Positions 1 through 7,587 of a stretch of 47,739 nt of DNA are shown piece after piece; within the stretch, counting starts at the first letter, position 1, and every line of letters starts with the position of its first letter. Made by a program: the position numbers and the translations under genes. Source of the stretch: JBCBAP01 sp038532435 (GTDB taxonomy: Bacteria > Pseudomonadota > Alphaproteobacteria > Rhodobacterales > Rhodobacteraceae); the NCBI GenBank assembly GCA_038532435.1, contig JBCBAP010000025.1, forward strand, positions 1-47,739, given 5' to 3'. The notes below the pieces were generated by a model, which saw only the letters and a list, made by a program, of their open reading frames with translations, did not search any database and had not been told where the DNA came from.

Positions 1-516
1 AAGCGTATCGAGGGCCGCCCCCCGGGGCGCGCCGAAAAACCTGTTGGCCTCCGCCGGTGTGAACCCGGCAAGCTGCACCGCCTCCAGCCAGGCGGAGAGC
101 TTGTCCGCCCGCTTGATCCGGCTCTTGATCGTCCGGGGCAACTCCGCAGGCAGTCCGAACCGCAAATGCACAGCCGCCATCAGGCGCTCGTCGAGCCCCT
201 TGTAGCCGGGTCCCACGGCCGCCTTAACGGGGCTGATCATGTCACCGATCACATATTCGGGGGCATCATGGAGGATCGCCGCGAGCCGCCATTTCGCGGG
301 CGCGTCGGGATAGAGGATGCCGTAGAGCTCTTCCACCAGCACCGAATGCTGGGCGACGGAATAGGGATATTCGCCATGGGTCTGTCCGTTCCATCGCGCA
401 ACGAAGGCGAGACCGTGGGCGATGTCCTCGATCTCGATGTCGAGGGGCGAGGGGTCGAGCAGATCGAGCCGCCGCCCCGAAAGCATCCGCTGCCACGCCC
501 GCGCCTGTTCCGCCAT
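1..516 (-). CDS. HD-domain phosphohydrolase (5'-truncated window; C-terminus missing)
   Basis: The first 172 residues are visible; the gene runs off the left edge of the window. The HD metal-binding signature is present: His57 in a YSVAQHSVLVEE context, then His83-Asp84 in AAILHDAPE, followed by an acidic helix. This resembles the YfbR-like HD hydrolases (cytosolic metal-dependent nucleotide or phosphate-ester hydrolases, about 200 residues in this order). The ATG at 516 is preceded by AGGTGAG, which decides the start. It is divergent from ahcY, with a 290-nt shared upstream region. The substrate cannot be told from sequence, and the distal Asp of the HD motif is not clearly placed. Confidence 0.8.
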   Translation of the reverse strand, partial: MAEQARAWQRMLSGRRLDLLDPSPLDIEIEDIAHGLAFVARWNGQTHGEYPYSVAQHSVLVEELYGILYPDAPAKWRLAAILHDAPEYVIGDMISPVKAAVGPGYKGLDERLMAAVHLRFGLPAELPRTIKSRIKRADKLSAWLEAVQLAGFTPAEANRFFGAPRGAALDTL

Positions 517-640
517 CTCACCTGTCCCCTGCTGCCCCTGCCATGTAGCGAAGCGGCCGCGCCCTGTCGAGCGTAGCGGGCCGTGTGCCCGGCTGGATCT
601 CGTGCACGGATGTCCCGACAGATTGACCGGCGGGCCGCCC

Positions 641-674
641 CTTCTTCTGGCCGGGAATATCCCCGCCGGAGGCA
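641..674. repeat. Conserved intergenic motif, copy 1
   Basis: This segment matches the one at 32331-32367 at about 31 of 34 positions. The shared core reads CTTCTGGCCG on the left and AATATCCCCGCCGGAGGCA on the right. It lies in the divergent region between the HD hydrolase and ahcY. It contains a short GC-rich inverted repeat (GGCC...CCGCCGG). I remember similar motifs between genes in other Rhodobacteraceae, but the role is not established here. Confidence 0.6.
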
Positions 675-721
675 TTCGTCGCCTGCAGGGGAGCGCGACC
701 GTTCCGCCACGTTGCCCCATC

Positions 722-788
722 GGGAGCTTGGTGCTATCTCCCCCGGGAACGCAGACATGAAGATGCAACCGGGCCGCGTTTCGCCCGG
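722..788 (+). promoter_or_regulatory. Structured ahcY leader (two hairpins)
   Basis: Two stem-loops can be drawn in the ahcY upstream region. GGGAG (722-726) pairs with CTCCC (738-742). CCGGGC (769-774) pairs perfectly with GCCCGG (783-788) across an 8-nt loop. The second hairpin ends 6 nt before the AGGAG Shine-Dalgarno (795-799) of ahcY. SAH riboswitches control ahcY in some proteobacteria, but the family's conserved GAGGAGCG and AGGCUCG blocks are not visible. This is therefore only a candidate translational control element. Confidence 0.3.
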
Positions 789-806
789 CCATACAGGAGC
801 CCCCCG

Positions 807-2201
807 ATGGCAAAGGACTATATCGTCAAGGACATCTCGCTCGCCGAGTTTGGTCGCAAGGAACTCGATATCGCGGAGACGGAAATGCCCGGGCTCATGG
901 CGCTGCGCGAGGAGTTCGGCGAGAGCAAGCCGCTCAAGGGCGCACGCATCGCAGGCTCGCTCCACATGACGATCCAGACCGCCGTTCTGATCGAGACTCT
1001 GACCCATCTGGGTGCCGATGTCCGCTGGGCCTCGTGCAACATCTACTCGACCCAGGACCACGCCGCGGCGGCGATTGCCGAGGGCGGGACGCCGGTCTTC
1101 GCCATCAAGGGCGAGACGCTGGAAGAGTACTGGGACTATGCGGACCGCGTCTTCTTCTTCGACGAGGGCACAGCCAACATGATCCTCGACGATGGCGGGG
1201 ACGCAACCTTGTACGTGCTCATCGGCGCGCGGGTCGAGGCGGGCGAAGAAGACCTCATCGCGATCCCGAAATCGGAAGAAGAGGAGGCGCTCTTCGCCCA
1301 GATTCGCAAGCGGCTCGCAGCCTCCCCGGGCTGGTTCACCGAGCAGCGGGACGCGATCCAGGGCGTCAGCGAGGAGACGACCACCGGCGTGCACCGTCTC
1401 TATGAGCTGATGAAGGCGGGGCAGCTGCCCTTCCCCGCGATCAACGTGAATGACAGCGTCACCAAGTCGAAGTTCGACAACAAGTACGGCTGCAAGGAAA
1501 GCCTCGTGGACGGCATCCGCCGCGCGACAGACACCATGATGGCGGGCAAGACCGCGGTGGTCTGCGGCTATGGCGACGTGGGCAAGGGATCCGCTGCTTC
1601 CCTCCGCGGTTCCGGCGCACGGGTGATGGTGACCGAGGTGGATCCGATCTGCGCGCTGCAGGCGGCCATGGACGGGTTCGAGGTCGTGACGCTCGAGGAT
1701 GTAGCCTCCAAGGCCGACATCTTCATCACCACCACCGGGAACAAGGACGTTATCCGGCTCGAGCACATGCGCGAGATGAAGGACATGGCGATCGTCGGCA
1801 ACATCGGCCATTTCGACAACGAGATCCAGGTTGCAGCGCTGAAGAACCACAAATGGACCAACATCAAGGACCAGGTGGACATGATCGAGATGCCGTCCGG
1901 CAACCGCATGATCCTCCTCAGCCAGGGGCGCCTTTTGAACCTCGGCAACGCGACCGGCCATCCGTCGTTCGTGATGTCCGCGTCCTTCACCAATCAGGTG
2001 CTGGCGCAAATCGAGCTTTGGACGAAGGGCGACGCCTATCAGAACGAGGTCTATGTCCTGCCCAAGCACCTCGATGAGAAGGTGGCGCGCCTGCATCTGG
2101 CGAAGATCGGCGTGAAACTGACCGAGCTCAGCACGGATCAGGCGGACTATATCGGCGTGACGCCGGAGGGCCCGTTCAAGCCAGAGCACTACCGGTACTG
2201 A
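807..2201 (+). CDS. ahcY: Adenosylhomocysteinase (SAH hydrolase)
   Basis: Cytosolic NAD-dependent enzyme that splits S-adenosylhomocysteine to adenosine and homocysteine, removing the inhibitor of methyltransferases in the activated methyl cycle. At 464 residues it is full length. Diagnostic segments include SLHMTIQTAVLIETL near the N-terminus, the substrate block NVNDSVTKSKFDNKYGC, the Rossmann motif VCGYGDVGKGSA, IVGNIGHFDNEI and the C-terminal KPEHYRY. The ATG at 807 has AGGAG 7 nt upstream. The next gene begins 7 nt after the stop, so the two are probably co-transcribed. The region upstream holds two hairpins that could control it. Confidence 0.98.
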   Translation: MAKDYIVKDISLAEFGRKELDIAETEMPGLMALREEFGESKPLKGARIAGSLHMTIQTAVLIETLTHLGADVRWASCNIYSTQDHAAAAIAEGGTPVFAIKGETLEEYWDYADRVFFFDEGTANMILDDGGDATLYVLIGARVEAGEEDLIAIPKSEEEEALFAQIRKRLAASPGWFTEQRDAIQGVSEETTTGVHRLYELMKAGQLPFPAINVNDSVTKSKFDNKYGCKESLVDGIRRATDTMMAGKTAVVCGYGDVGKGSAASLRGSGARVMVTEVDPICALQAAMDGFEVVTLEDVASKADIFITTTGNKDVIRLEHMREMKDMAIVGNIGHFDNEIQVAALKNHKWTNIKDQVDMIEMPSGNRMILLSQGRLLNLGNATGHPSFVMSASFTNQVLAQIELWTKGDAYQNEVYVLPKHLDEKVARLHLAKIGVKLTELSTDQADYIGVTPEGPFKPEHYRY

Positions 2202-2208
2202 GCGCCCG

Positions 2209-2925
2209 TTGCGGCGCATCCTGAGAGGGGCGGCGTGGACGTGCGCCGCCCTTTTGCTGTGTGCCGCTGCTGCATGGCAAGCGGTGGTCCATCCGGCCAC
2301 GCCCCTGCCGCCCCAGTGGAACCCGCTCGCGCCCCTCGCGGTGGCGCACCCGGTGACCCCCTTCACGGGCTGGAAACTGCGCCGGGTGCTGGCGGACGGC
2401 GCGCTCTGCCGCGCGGTGCTCACGGAGGCGGGCGCGGGGTTCGAAACCCTTCCGGACAGGGAGGAGAGCGCGGTCTGCCACATCCGCGACCGGGTCAGGC
2501 TGGCGCGGATCGGCGAGGTGCGGATACGTCCGCTCGACACCCGCTGTCAGATCGCTCTGCGCCTTGCCATGTGGACCGAGCACGGCCTGCGCCCGGCCGC
2601 CGATGAGCTGGGTATGGCGCTTGACGGGATCGAGCACCTTTCAAGCTTCTCCTGTCGAAGGATCCGCAGCCCGCAGGGCGACAGCGGGCGGATGAGCCTT
2701 CATGCCACCGCCGATGCGGTTGATATCGCGGGCTTCCGCCTCGCGGATGGGGCGCGAATCCGCCTCATCGAGGATTGGGACGGCGACGCGGCGCGGCGTG
2801 CTTTCCTGCGGGCTGCCCGCTCGACGGCCTGCGACTGGTTCCCAACGGTGCTGGGCCCTGACTACAACCGGCTCCACGCGGACCATTTCCATCTCCAGCA
2901 CCGCGGCTGGGGCACCTGCCGCTGA
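2209..2925 (+). CDS. Extensin-like C-terminal domain protein
   Basis: A 238-residue protein with an N-terminal hydrophobic segment (about residues 8-27), so exported or membrane-anchored, followed by an extensin-like C-terminal domain. Paired histidine motifs support this: SLHATADAVDIAGF around residue 165 and LHADHFHLQ near the C-terminus. They resemble the zinc ligands of M15-type D-Ala-D-Ala peptidases, so a cell-wall role is possible but inferred. The likely start is TTG at 2209, only 7 nt after ahcY and with no clear ribosome site, so translation may be coupled to ahcY. The 3' end faces the MipA-like gene with a 4-nt gap. Confidence 0.8.
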   Translation: MRRILRGAAWTCAALLLCAAAAWQAVVHPATPLPPQWNPLAPLAVAHPVTPFTGWKLRRVLADGALCRAVLTEAGAGFETLPDREESAVCHIRDRVRLARIGEVRIRPLDTRCQIALRLAMWTEHGLRPAADELGMALDGIEHLSSFSCRRIRSPQGDSGRMSLHATADAVDIAGFRLADGARIRLIEDWDGDAARRAFLRAARSTACDWFPTVLGPDYNRLHADHFHLQHRGWGTCR

Positions 2926-2929
2926 GGGC

Positions 2930-3799
2930 CTAGCGGGGTCGGGTGACCGTGCGGGCGCTTTTGTAAAACGTGTAGGTGAAACCGGCGAAGACCGACGCCG
3001 TCACGTCCTCCTCGAAAAGCGTGCTGTCGCGGTTCGCCGCCCCTGAATAGACACCGACGCCGACACCGCCGAACAAGGTGAACCTGTCAGTCAGGTCAAA
3101 GCTCAGCCCGGCTCCGGCGCGGGTTCCCAGATAGCCGCCCTCCGCATCGAAGGCGGGGCGGTCAGCGGTCGCAAAACGCGGTCCCACCTCATAGAAATAG
3201 TCGTGCAGCTCTTCCGTCGCGAAGATCGGACCGATGGAGGCGGAAAAGGCGGTCCCTTCCCCAAGCAGCCCGCGATGCCGGTAGCGAAGCTCCGGCTCGA
3301 ACACGTAACCGCGCTGCTCGAAGTCTCCGTCCTCGAAATCCACGGAAAGAACGGCACGAACCTGCAACGCCAGTTCCAGGGCGCCGCTCCCCCGACTCTC
3401 GGTCATCACCGTGGGGCCGTGGACGATCAGTTCCGGCCCGAGCTCGAACAGAAAATCAAGGTCGGGCATCCCCTCGCGCACCGGATTGCCGTCGCTGCTC
3501 GCCGGAAAGGATGCCCCGGCGGAGAGGCTGAGTTCGAAGAGATCATCCTCAACCGGTACCACGCGGACCGCATCATCCTCGCCGACACGCAGGATGTCCC
3601 CACGATAGATGACGATCGGAACCGGCAGACCATTGGTGCTGCGATTGCCGGAGGCCGGATAGTCCGGTGCGTTCACCGCAAACGCACCGACGCCCACCTC
3701 CCAGAGCGGCTCCTCTACCGTGTCGCCTTCTTGAGCCTGCGCCGCAGTCGCGGCGACTGCAAAAGCGGTGAGCCCGGCACACCCCCGTGATCTGATCAT
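2930..3799 (-). CDS. MipA/OmpV family outer-membrane protein
   Basis: A 289-residue precursor with a Sec signal peptide (cleavage likely after AAQAQ, about residue 22). It then has alternating amphipathic beta strands typical of the MipA/OmpV barrel: WEVGVGAFAVNAPDYPAS at the start, many aromatic-girdled strands, and a final strand FAGFTYTFYKS. MipA is a scaffold for murein synthesis enzymes in E. coli; in other bacteria the family name is mainly structural. The ATG at 3799 follows GGAAGAG. It is the last member of a minus-strand run after the two DUF1761-like genes, from which it is separated by 75 nt. Confidence 0.88.
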   Translation of the reverse strand: MIRSRGCAGLTAFAVAATAAQAQEGDTVEEPLWEVGVGAFAVNAPDYPASGNRSTNGLPVPIVIYRGDILRVGEDDAVRVVPVEDDLFELSLSAGASFPASSDGNPVREGMPDLDFLFELGPELIVHGPTVMTESRGSGALELALQVRAVLSVDFEDGDFEQRGYVFEPELRYRHRGLLGEGTAFSASIGPIFATEELHDYFYEVGPRFATADRPAFDAEGGYLGTRAGAGLSFDLTDRFTLFGGVGVGVYSGAANRDSTLFEEDVTASVFAGFTYTFYKSARTVTRPR

Positions 3800-3874
3800 C
3801 TCTTCCCCCCGGGATTGTCTCTCTCTGGAATACTCCGGCCACCGGGGATTGGATCGCCGGGCCCGCCTGAATAT

Positions 3875-4243
3875 CTAGGGAAAGAGGCCGAGGACCGCAC
3901 CCATCATTCCGCATCCCGCAGCGACCGCGCCCGCATCGAGCAACCCGCCGAAGGCTTGCCGGCGGAATGATGCCTGAACAAGTATCCACGGCCCGGCAAC
4001 GAACGCTCCAAGACCGAGGCCAAGCGTCATCCCCTCCCACCAGCCGACGACATCCGCAAGAAAGTAGAGGTACTGCACCATGCCCGCCGCCAGCACCATG
4101 ACCACACCGGTCAAGAGCTGCGGCGCGATGGGATCGGGATCCTCCGGGTCCGTGGCTGTGCGGGCAAAACCCCGCCAGCGCATCCAGGCCAGCACCCAGA
4201 CGAAGCCGATCGCCGCGGCGACGAGGATCCCGATAAGGCTCAT
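3875..4243 (-). CDS. DUF1761-like small membrane protein (second of pair)
   Basis: A 122-residue protein with about four hydrophobic segments (beginning MSLIGILVAAAIGFVWV, then around residues 50-70, 76-96 and 104-120). The organisation matches its upstream neighbour, which is recognisable as DUF1761, suggesting a diverged paralogue. Its ATG overlaps the neighbour's TGA (ATGA at 4240-4243), so translation is coupled and the two may form a heteromer. An Arg/Asp/Pro-rich cytoplasmic loop (residues 28-42) separates the first two helices. No biochemical function is known for the family. Confidence 0.7.
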   Translation of the reverse strand: MSLIGILVAAAIGFVWVLAWMRWRGFARTATDPEDPDPIAPQLLTGVVMVLAAGMVQYLYFLADVVGWWEGMTLGLGLGAFVAGPWILVQASFRRQAFGGLLDAGAVAAGCGMMGAVLGLFP

Positions 4244-4653
4244 CCGGCGACGCCGAACAGGACGAGCACCACACCCATGATGGTGCAGCCGATGGTCGCG
4301 TAGCCGCAATCGATGACTGCGAGCATCCGGGGGCGCATGGAGAAGGTGTAGTTCGTCATGATCCACGGGCTCGCCAGAAATGCACCGACCCCGAAGCCGC
4401 TGACGATCCCGTTTACGAGCCCCACGACGCCCCCGGTGACAAAAACGTGGCGCATCATCCCTGCGACGATGACCGTCATTAGGAAGGTGATGATGTAGGG
4501 CATGGCGGCACCGCTCTGTGGTCCGCCGGGAGCCTTGATATCCTCCTCGGTCAGACCTGCCGCCTGCATCCACGGCTTGGAGAAGACGCCGTACCAGACC
4601 GCGCCGAAGATGTAGCTGGCCATGGCTGCCGAGAGTACTGCGAGATATTCCAT
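4240..4653 (-). CDS. DUF1761 domain membrane protein (first of pair)
   Basis: A 137-residue inner-membrane protein with the DUF1761 layout: helix 1 with FGAVWYGVFSKPWM, a hydrophilic loop (LTEEDIKAPGG) and three more helices ending VVLVLFG. The start is the ATG at 4653 because GGGAGGA lies 6 nt upstream; a further in-frame ATG 15 nt earlier overlaps that ribosome site. The family has no assigned function. It sits in a minus-strand run after the EVE-domain gene (87-nt gap) and is coupled to a second similar gene. Confidence 0.82.
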   Translation of the reverse strand: MEYLAVLSAAMASYIFGAVWYGVFSKPWMQAAGLTEEDIKAPGGPQSGAAMPYIITFLMTVIVAGMMRHVFVTGGVVGLVNGIVSGFGVGAFLASPWIMTNYTFSMRPRMLAVIDCGYATIGCTIMGVVLVLFGVAG

Positions 4654-4740
4654 TTTGTGTCCTCCCATCTCACCCTACGGAAAGACACTGCCAGCGTGCC
4701 GACAGCCTGTCGAGGTTTCCGACCGTCTCGCGCGTCATCT

Positions 4741-5160
4741 TCAGGGGGTGTATCCGCCCATTCGGCAGAGCTCGCGCCACTCTGCCTCCGTCACCGGCTG
4801 GACCGACAGGCGGGAATTGTTGACGAGGACCATGTCGCTCAGCGCCCCGTTGCCCTTGCACATGTCGAGCGTCACCGGCGTTGCGAACGGGCCTACGGCA
4901 CGGATGTCCACGCACTCCCAGCGCGGGTCGTCGGTGGTGCTGTCCGGATGCACCTCCCGGCACACCTCGACGACGCCGACGATCGCCTTCTCCTTGAGCG
5001 AATGGTAGAAGAACCCCAGATCGCCGAGCGCCATGGCCCGCATGTTGTTGCGGGCCTGGTAGTTGCGCACGCCGTCCCATTCCTCGCCGGCATCGCCCTT
5101 GGCCACCTGGTCATCCCAGGACCATGTGTTCGGTTCGGATTTGAACAGCCAGTACGCCAT
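4741..5160 (-). CDS. EVE (PUA-like) domain protein
   Basis: A 139-residue cytosolic single-domain protein. It opens with AYWLFKSEPNTWSWDD and continues with WDGVRNYQARNNMRAM and GFFYHSL, the hallmarks of the EVE/thymocyte nuclear protein 1 family. Family members have a pocket that binds modified bases in DNA or RNA, so base recognition is the expected role; the modification recognised here is unknown. It starts 3 nt after the yciI-like gene, so the two are one transcriptional unit downstream of tsaD. This neighbourhood is common in Rhodobacterales. Confidence 0.93.
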   Translation of the reverse strand: MAYWLFKSEPNTWSWDDQVAKGDAGEEWDGVRNYQARNNMRAMALGDLGFFYHSLKEKAIVGVVEVCREVHPDSTTDDPRWECVDIRAVGPFATPVTLDMCKGNGALSDMVLVNNSRLSVQPVTEAEWRELCRMGGYTP

Positions 5161-5163
5161 GGT

Positions 5164-5439
5164 TCAGCCTCCGATCACCCGGTTCCACGCCTCGATCCGC
5201 ACATCGGCGAAAAGGCCCGCCTTCGCGTAGGGATCCGCCGCGGCCCAGGCTTCCGCCGCCGCGATATTGTCGACCTCGATGAGGATGAGAGATCCGCTCA
5301 TGTCGCCGCCACTGTTCAGGAAAGGTCCCGCCTGGGCGACGACGCCGCTCGACTTCAGATAGTCCACATGGGCGGGGCGGTTCTCCATCCGCACCGGCAG
5401 GTGGTCGGGCTTGTCAGTGCAGATGACGGCGTAGAGCAT
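5164..5439 (-). CDS. YciI family protein
   Basis: A 91-residue protein beginning MLYAVICTDKPDHLPVR, with HVDYLKSSG (family His), a GGDMSGSLILIE central strand and DPYAKAGLFADVRIEAWNRVI. This is the ferredoxin-like YciI fold (dimeric alpha-beta barrel), for which no general reaction is established. The ATG at 5439 follows GGAGG. It lies 58 nt after tsaD and 3 nt before the EVE gene. In many relatives gpsA lies between tsaD and yciI; it is absent here. Confidence 0.93.
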   Translation of the reverse strand: MLYAVICTDKPDHLPVRMENRPAHVDYLKSSGVVAQAGPFLNSGGDMSGSLILIEVDNIAAAEAWAAADPYAKAGLFADVRIEAWNRVIGG

Positions 5440-5497
5440 GGAACCTCCGGGGCTGTGGCCTGTCACGTTGTACCGCAATGGTCCGGCCCGGCAAGGG

Positions 5498-6595
5498 TCA
5501 CGCCTTCGCCCCCTTCTTGCCCGATCCGATGAGGGGTGCCGCGGTCTGATCCAGAGGCCAGCGAGGGCGTGCAGCGAGGTCGAGACCGTCCCGCGCGCCA
5601 AGGGAAAACCGTTCGAGCCCGGCCCAGCCGATCATCGCGCCATTGTCGGTGCAGAGCGAGAGCGGCGGCGCGGCGAAGCGGAACCGCTCTCGGTCCGCAA
5701 GGGCGGTCAGCCCCGCCCGGACAGCGGTGTTGGCGGCGACACCCCCCGCAACGGCGATGACCGGGGGGACGCCCGGGTACCGTCCCGTGAAATCGGCCAT
5801 GGCGCGCCGTGTCTTTTCCACCAGCACCTCTGCGACCGCATCCTGAAAACCGCGGCACAGATCCGCGCGGTCCTGCACCGTCAGGCCATCCTTCGCGCTG
5901 ACGATCTCGTCCCGTGCCCGGCGGACAGCGGTCTTGAGGCCCGAAAAACTCATGTCGCAGCCGGGTCGGTCGAGGAGGGGTCGCGGAAACCTGAACCGCG
6001 CGGGATCGCCGGACACGGCCTCACCCTGCACGAGCGGTCCTCCGGGGTATCCGAGGGCGAGCAGCTTCGCGGTCTTGTCGAACGCCTCGCCGGGGGCGTC
6101 ATCGATGGTGCCGCCAAGGCGGATGAACGCCTCCGGCCCTTCCACGATGAGAAGCTGGCAGTGCCCGCCGGAGACCAGCAGCATGAGGTACGGAAAGGCG
6201 AGCCCGTCGGTCAGCCGGGGCGTCAGCGCGTGGCCGGCAAGGTGGTTGACCCCAACCATGGGGAGGCCCGTCGCAGCGGAGAGCCCCTTGGCGAACATCA
6301 CACCGGACAGGACCCCGCCAATCAGGCCGGGGCCCGCGGTGACGGCGATGGCATCCACGTCAGCGAGCGCGAGCTCCGCCTCAACCAACGCCCGCTTGGT
6401 GACCAGATCGAGCCGTTCCGCGTGGGCGCGGGCCGCGATCTCCGGCACGACACCGCCGAAGGCCGCGTGAAGGTCCCCCTGACCGACGACAACGGAAGAG
6501 AGAACCTGCCCACGATCGCCGCACCGCCGCACCACCGCGGCGGCGGTATCGTCGCAGCTCGATTCGAGCCCCAGCACCGTGAGATTTTCTGTCAA
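5498..6595 (-). CDS. tsaD: tRNA N6-adenosine threonylcarbamoyltransferase
   Basis: A 365-residue ASKHA-fold protein that transfers the threonylcarbamoyl group to A37 of ANN-decoding tRNAs, with TsaB and TsaE as usual partners (not in this window). Motifs seen: LGLESSCDDTAAAVV at the start, VPEIAARAHAERL and VNHLAGH (metal-binding histidines), LLVSGGHCQL, DDAPGEAFDKTAKLL and VAGGVAANTAVR. The ATG at 6595 is divergent from hemC, with a 53-nt gap between the start codons. First gene of the tsaD-yciI-EVE-DUF1761 run. Confidence 0.97.
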   Translation of the reverse strand: MTENLTVLGLESSCDDTAAAVVRRCGDRGQVLSSVVVGQGDLHAAFGGVVPEIAARAHAERLDLVTKRALVEAELALADVDAIAVTAGPGLIGGVLSGVMFAKGLSAATGLPMVGVNHLAGHALTPRLTDGLAFPYLMLLVSGGHCQLLIVEGPEAFIRLGGTIDDAPGEAFDKTAKLLALGYPGGPLVQGEAVSGDPARFRFPRPLLDRPGCDMSFSGLKTAVRRARDEIVSAKDGLTVQDRADLCRGFQDAVAEVLVEKTRRAMADFTGRYPGVPPVIAVAGGVAANTAVRAGLTALADRERFRFAAPPLSLCTDNGAMIGWAGLERFSLGARDGLDLAARPRWPLDQTAAPLIGSGKKGAKA

Positions 6596-6648
6596 TTGAA
6601 CCCCTTGTGCGATTGCGTCAGGCTAGGTTGACGGCTACCCTCGCGCCC

Positions 6649-7587
6649 ATGACGGACCAGCACTATTCCCCCGACCGCCCCCTGCGCATTGGCACACGAG
6701 GCTCCCCGCTCGCGCTGGCGCAGGCGCACGAGACGCGGGACCGGTTGATGAAGGCCCATGGGTTACCAGAGGCGGCGTTCGAGGTCCATGTCATCAAGAC
6801 GACCGGGGACGCGGTGCAGGATCGCCCGCTCAGCGAGATCGGCGGCAAGGGCCTCTTCACCAAGGAAATCGAGACGGCGCTGATCGACGCGCGGATCGAC
6901 ATCGCCGTCCACTCGACCAAGGATGTTGCGAACACCCTGCCCGACGGGCTTGAGCTCAGCACCTACCTGCCGCGGGAGGATGTCCGCGACAGCTTCATCT
7001 CCCGCAAGCATGCGACGCTTGGCGCAGTGCCAGAGGGGGCCGTGATCGGCTGCTCCTCCATCCGGCGGCGGGCGCAGATGGCCGCGAAGCGACCGGACCT
7101 GAGCTTCGTCGAGTTCCGCGGCAATGTGCAGACCCGGCTTCGCAAGCTCGACGAGGGGCTGGCGGAGGCGACGCTGCTGGCCTGCGCAGGGCTCGAACGG
7201 CTCGGCTATCGCGACCTGCTCAACCCGATCGCACCGGACGACATGCTGCCCGCCGTCGCGCAAGGGGCAATCAGCATCGAACAGCGCAGCGATGACGGGG
7301 CGGCCCGCGCGCTGCTTGCACCGATCAATGACGCCGACACCGCCCTGCGTGTGCGCATGGAACGGGCGTTCCTCGCGGTGCTCGACGGCTCCTGCCGCAC
7401 ACCCATCGGGGGCCTGGCGGAACTGTCGGACGGCGGCCTGCGGTTCCGCGGCGAGATCCTGAGCCCTGATGGCGCGACCGTGCACCGGATCGAGGAGGCG
7501 GTGACCGATCCCGGCTTGGCCGTCGAGGTCGGACATGCCTGCGCGGCGCGGTTGAAGGCCGAGGCGGGTGATGGGTTCTTCGCCTGA
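6649..7587 (+). CDS. hemC: Hydroxymethylbilane synthase (porphobilinogen deaminase)
   Basis: A 312-residue cytosolic enzyme that polymerises four porphobilinogens to hydroxymethylbilane. Seen: RIGTRGSPLALAQA, IDIAVHSTKDV, GCSSIRRRAQM, FRGNVQTRLRKL and LDGSCRTPIGG, where Cys249 should carry the dipyrromethane cofactor. The ATG at 6649 agrees with the family N-terminus; a GTG 42 nt upstream would add an unlikely leader. There is no convincing ribosome site. A TTGCGT-N17-TACCCT promoter candidate (6613-6641) would start the RNA close to the ATG, so a leaderless mRNA is possible. It overlaps hemD. Confidence 0.97.
   Translation: MTDQHYSPDRPLRIGTRGSPLALAQAHETRDRLMKAHGLPEAAFEVHVIKTTGDAVQDRPLSEIGGKGLFTKEIETALIDARIDIAVHSTKDVANTLPDGLELSTYLPREDVRDSFISRKHATLGAVPEGAVIGCSSIRRRAQMAAKRPDLSFVEFRGNVQTRLRKLDEGLAEATLLACAGLERLGYRDLLNPIAPDDMLPAVAQGAISIEQRSDDGAARALLAPINDADTALRVRMERAFLAVLDGSCRTPIGGLAELSDGGLRFRGEILSPDGATVHRIEEAVTDPGLAVEVGHACAARLKAEAGDGFFA

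Noticed and set aside
640..806. SAH or SAM/SAH riboswitch in front of ahcY
   Set aside because: The conserved core blocks of these families could not be found by eye; kept only as a low-confidence structured leader.
249..2540. 763-codon open frame on the minus strand
   Set aside because: It lies antisense to ahcY and the extensin-like gene; the translation is Arg/His/Leu-rich without any domain, as expected for a GC-rich shadow frame.
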